Of a stretch of 22,386 bases of DNA, positions 22,186 to 22,386 are shown piece by piece. The DNA comes from Maricaulis sp963976135 (lineage in GTDB: Bacteria; Pseudomonadota; Alphaproteobacteria; Caulobacterales; Maricaulaceae), in the NCBI RefSeq assembly GCF_963976135.1, contig NZ_CAXBKN010000049.1, forward strand, positions 1-22,386, in the 5' to 3' direction. Within the stretch, counting starts at the first letter, position 1. Each line of letters starts with the position of its first letter. Both the position numbers and the translations under genes were made by a program. The notes below the pieces were generated by a model. The model worked only from the letters and a program-made list of their open reading frames with translations, was not told the DNA's origin and made no database searches.

Positions 22186-22386
22186 TCATATCCCGGTCAG
22201 AAGAAGCGCTCCGCGTAGCACATAGATCGCGCCAATCCCTGTCACGATCCATTTCGTCCAGTTACGGAATTGCACATCGCTCATTACCTCGAGCAGCCGT
22301 GCGCCCAGCGTGGTGCCGATGATGGCCAGCGGGCCTGCGATCAGTAACCAGTGGGTTTGCGGCAGGGCACCGGCAGCCATGGCCGG
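22186..22386 (-). CDS. TauE/SafE family permease, C-terminal fragment
   Basis: Only the last 66 codons and the stop are inside the window; the reading frame stays open to the edge, so the gene is cut by the boundary rather than broken. The visible part has two hydrophobic helices (around WLLIAGPLAIIGTTLGARLL and WIVTGIGAIYVLRGALLL) flanking a short charged loop, the pattern of the C-terminal end of TauE/SafE (DUF81) membrane permeases linked to export of sulfite, sulfoacetate or other anions. Substrate unknown. It lies 3 bp upstream of the acetyltransferase gene. Confidence 0.75.
   Translation of the reverse strand, partial: PAMAAGALPQTHWLLIAGPLAIIGTTLGARLLEVMSDVQFRNWTKWIVTGIGAIYVLRGALLLTGI

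Noticed and set aside
1..22386. CRISPR array, prophage, insertion sequence or genomic island
   Set aside because: No regularly spaced repeats, transposase, integrase or phage genes, and no composition break; gene content is core chromosomal.

Overview
The window is about 22.4 kb of GC-rich DNA, densely packed with ordinary chromosomal genes. Gene content and protein style point to an alphaproteobacterium of the Caulobacterales/Maricaulales type (Maricaulis or a relative in Hyphomonadaceae). The reasons are a TipF-like flagellar EAL protein, a DUF3035/BamF-like lipoprotein, a CheY-CheZ pair, a CIRCE-controlled groESL operon and a CtrA-like box. The taxonomic call is inference; no rRNA or other marker is present.

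Layout. 3-3145 (minus): a lipoprotein S9 prolyl-oligopeptidase-family peptidase and a beta-lactamase-fold serine hydrolase. 3272-3724 (plus): an Lrp/AsnC regulator divergent from the serine hydrolase, with inverted repeats in the shared intergenic region. 3833-5823 (minus): groES-groEL with a promoter, a CIRCE operator and a strong terminator. 6096-9059 (plus): an OmpA-family glycine-zipper lipoprotein with its own terminator, a TipF-like membrane-anchored EAL protein, and a HAD-IIA hydrolase. 9096-10232 (minus): cheY-cheZ. 10352-18035 (plus): a MaoC-like hydratase, ribF, ileS, lspA, a BamF-like lipoprotein and mutL. 18083-19222 (minus): a protein I do not recognise. 19337-21058 (minus): an RsuA/RluB-type pseudouridine synthase followed 3 bp later by rsmD. 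21096-21578 (plus): tadA. 21604-22386 (minus): a TauE/SafE permease (cut by the window edge) and a GNAT acetyltransferase.

Functional themes. Several genes concern translation and RNA modification (ileS, rsmD, the RluB-type enzyme, tadA). Others concern the cell envelope (lspA matures lipoproteins such as the four seen here; BamF-like and OmpA-like proteins), protein folding (groESL), DNA repair (mutL), flavin cofactor synthesis (ribF), and motility with c-di-GMP signalling (tipF, cheY, cheZ). No gap between genes exceeds 300 bp; the largest, 5824-6095, holds the groESL and OmpA-family control regions. I see no insertion sequence, prophage, CRISPR array, tRNA or rRNA, and no tract of clearly foreign composition.

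I did not find a convincing new multi-gene system. The items most worth a second look are small: a 10-bp stem with a GAAA tetraloop that holds the mutL ribosome-binding site and abuts its start codon; two FliM-like CheY-binding peptides at the tail of the CheZ-family protein; loss of three of four zinc-ligand positions at the C-terminus of IleS; alternating half-sites beside the Lrp/AsnC gene; and the unrecognised 379-residue protein.
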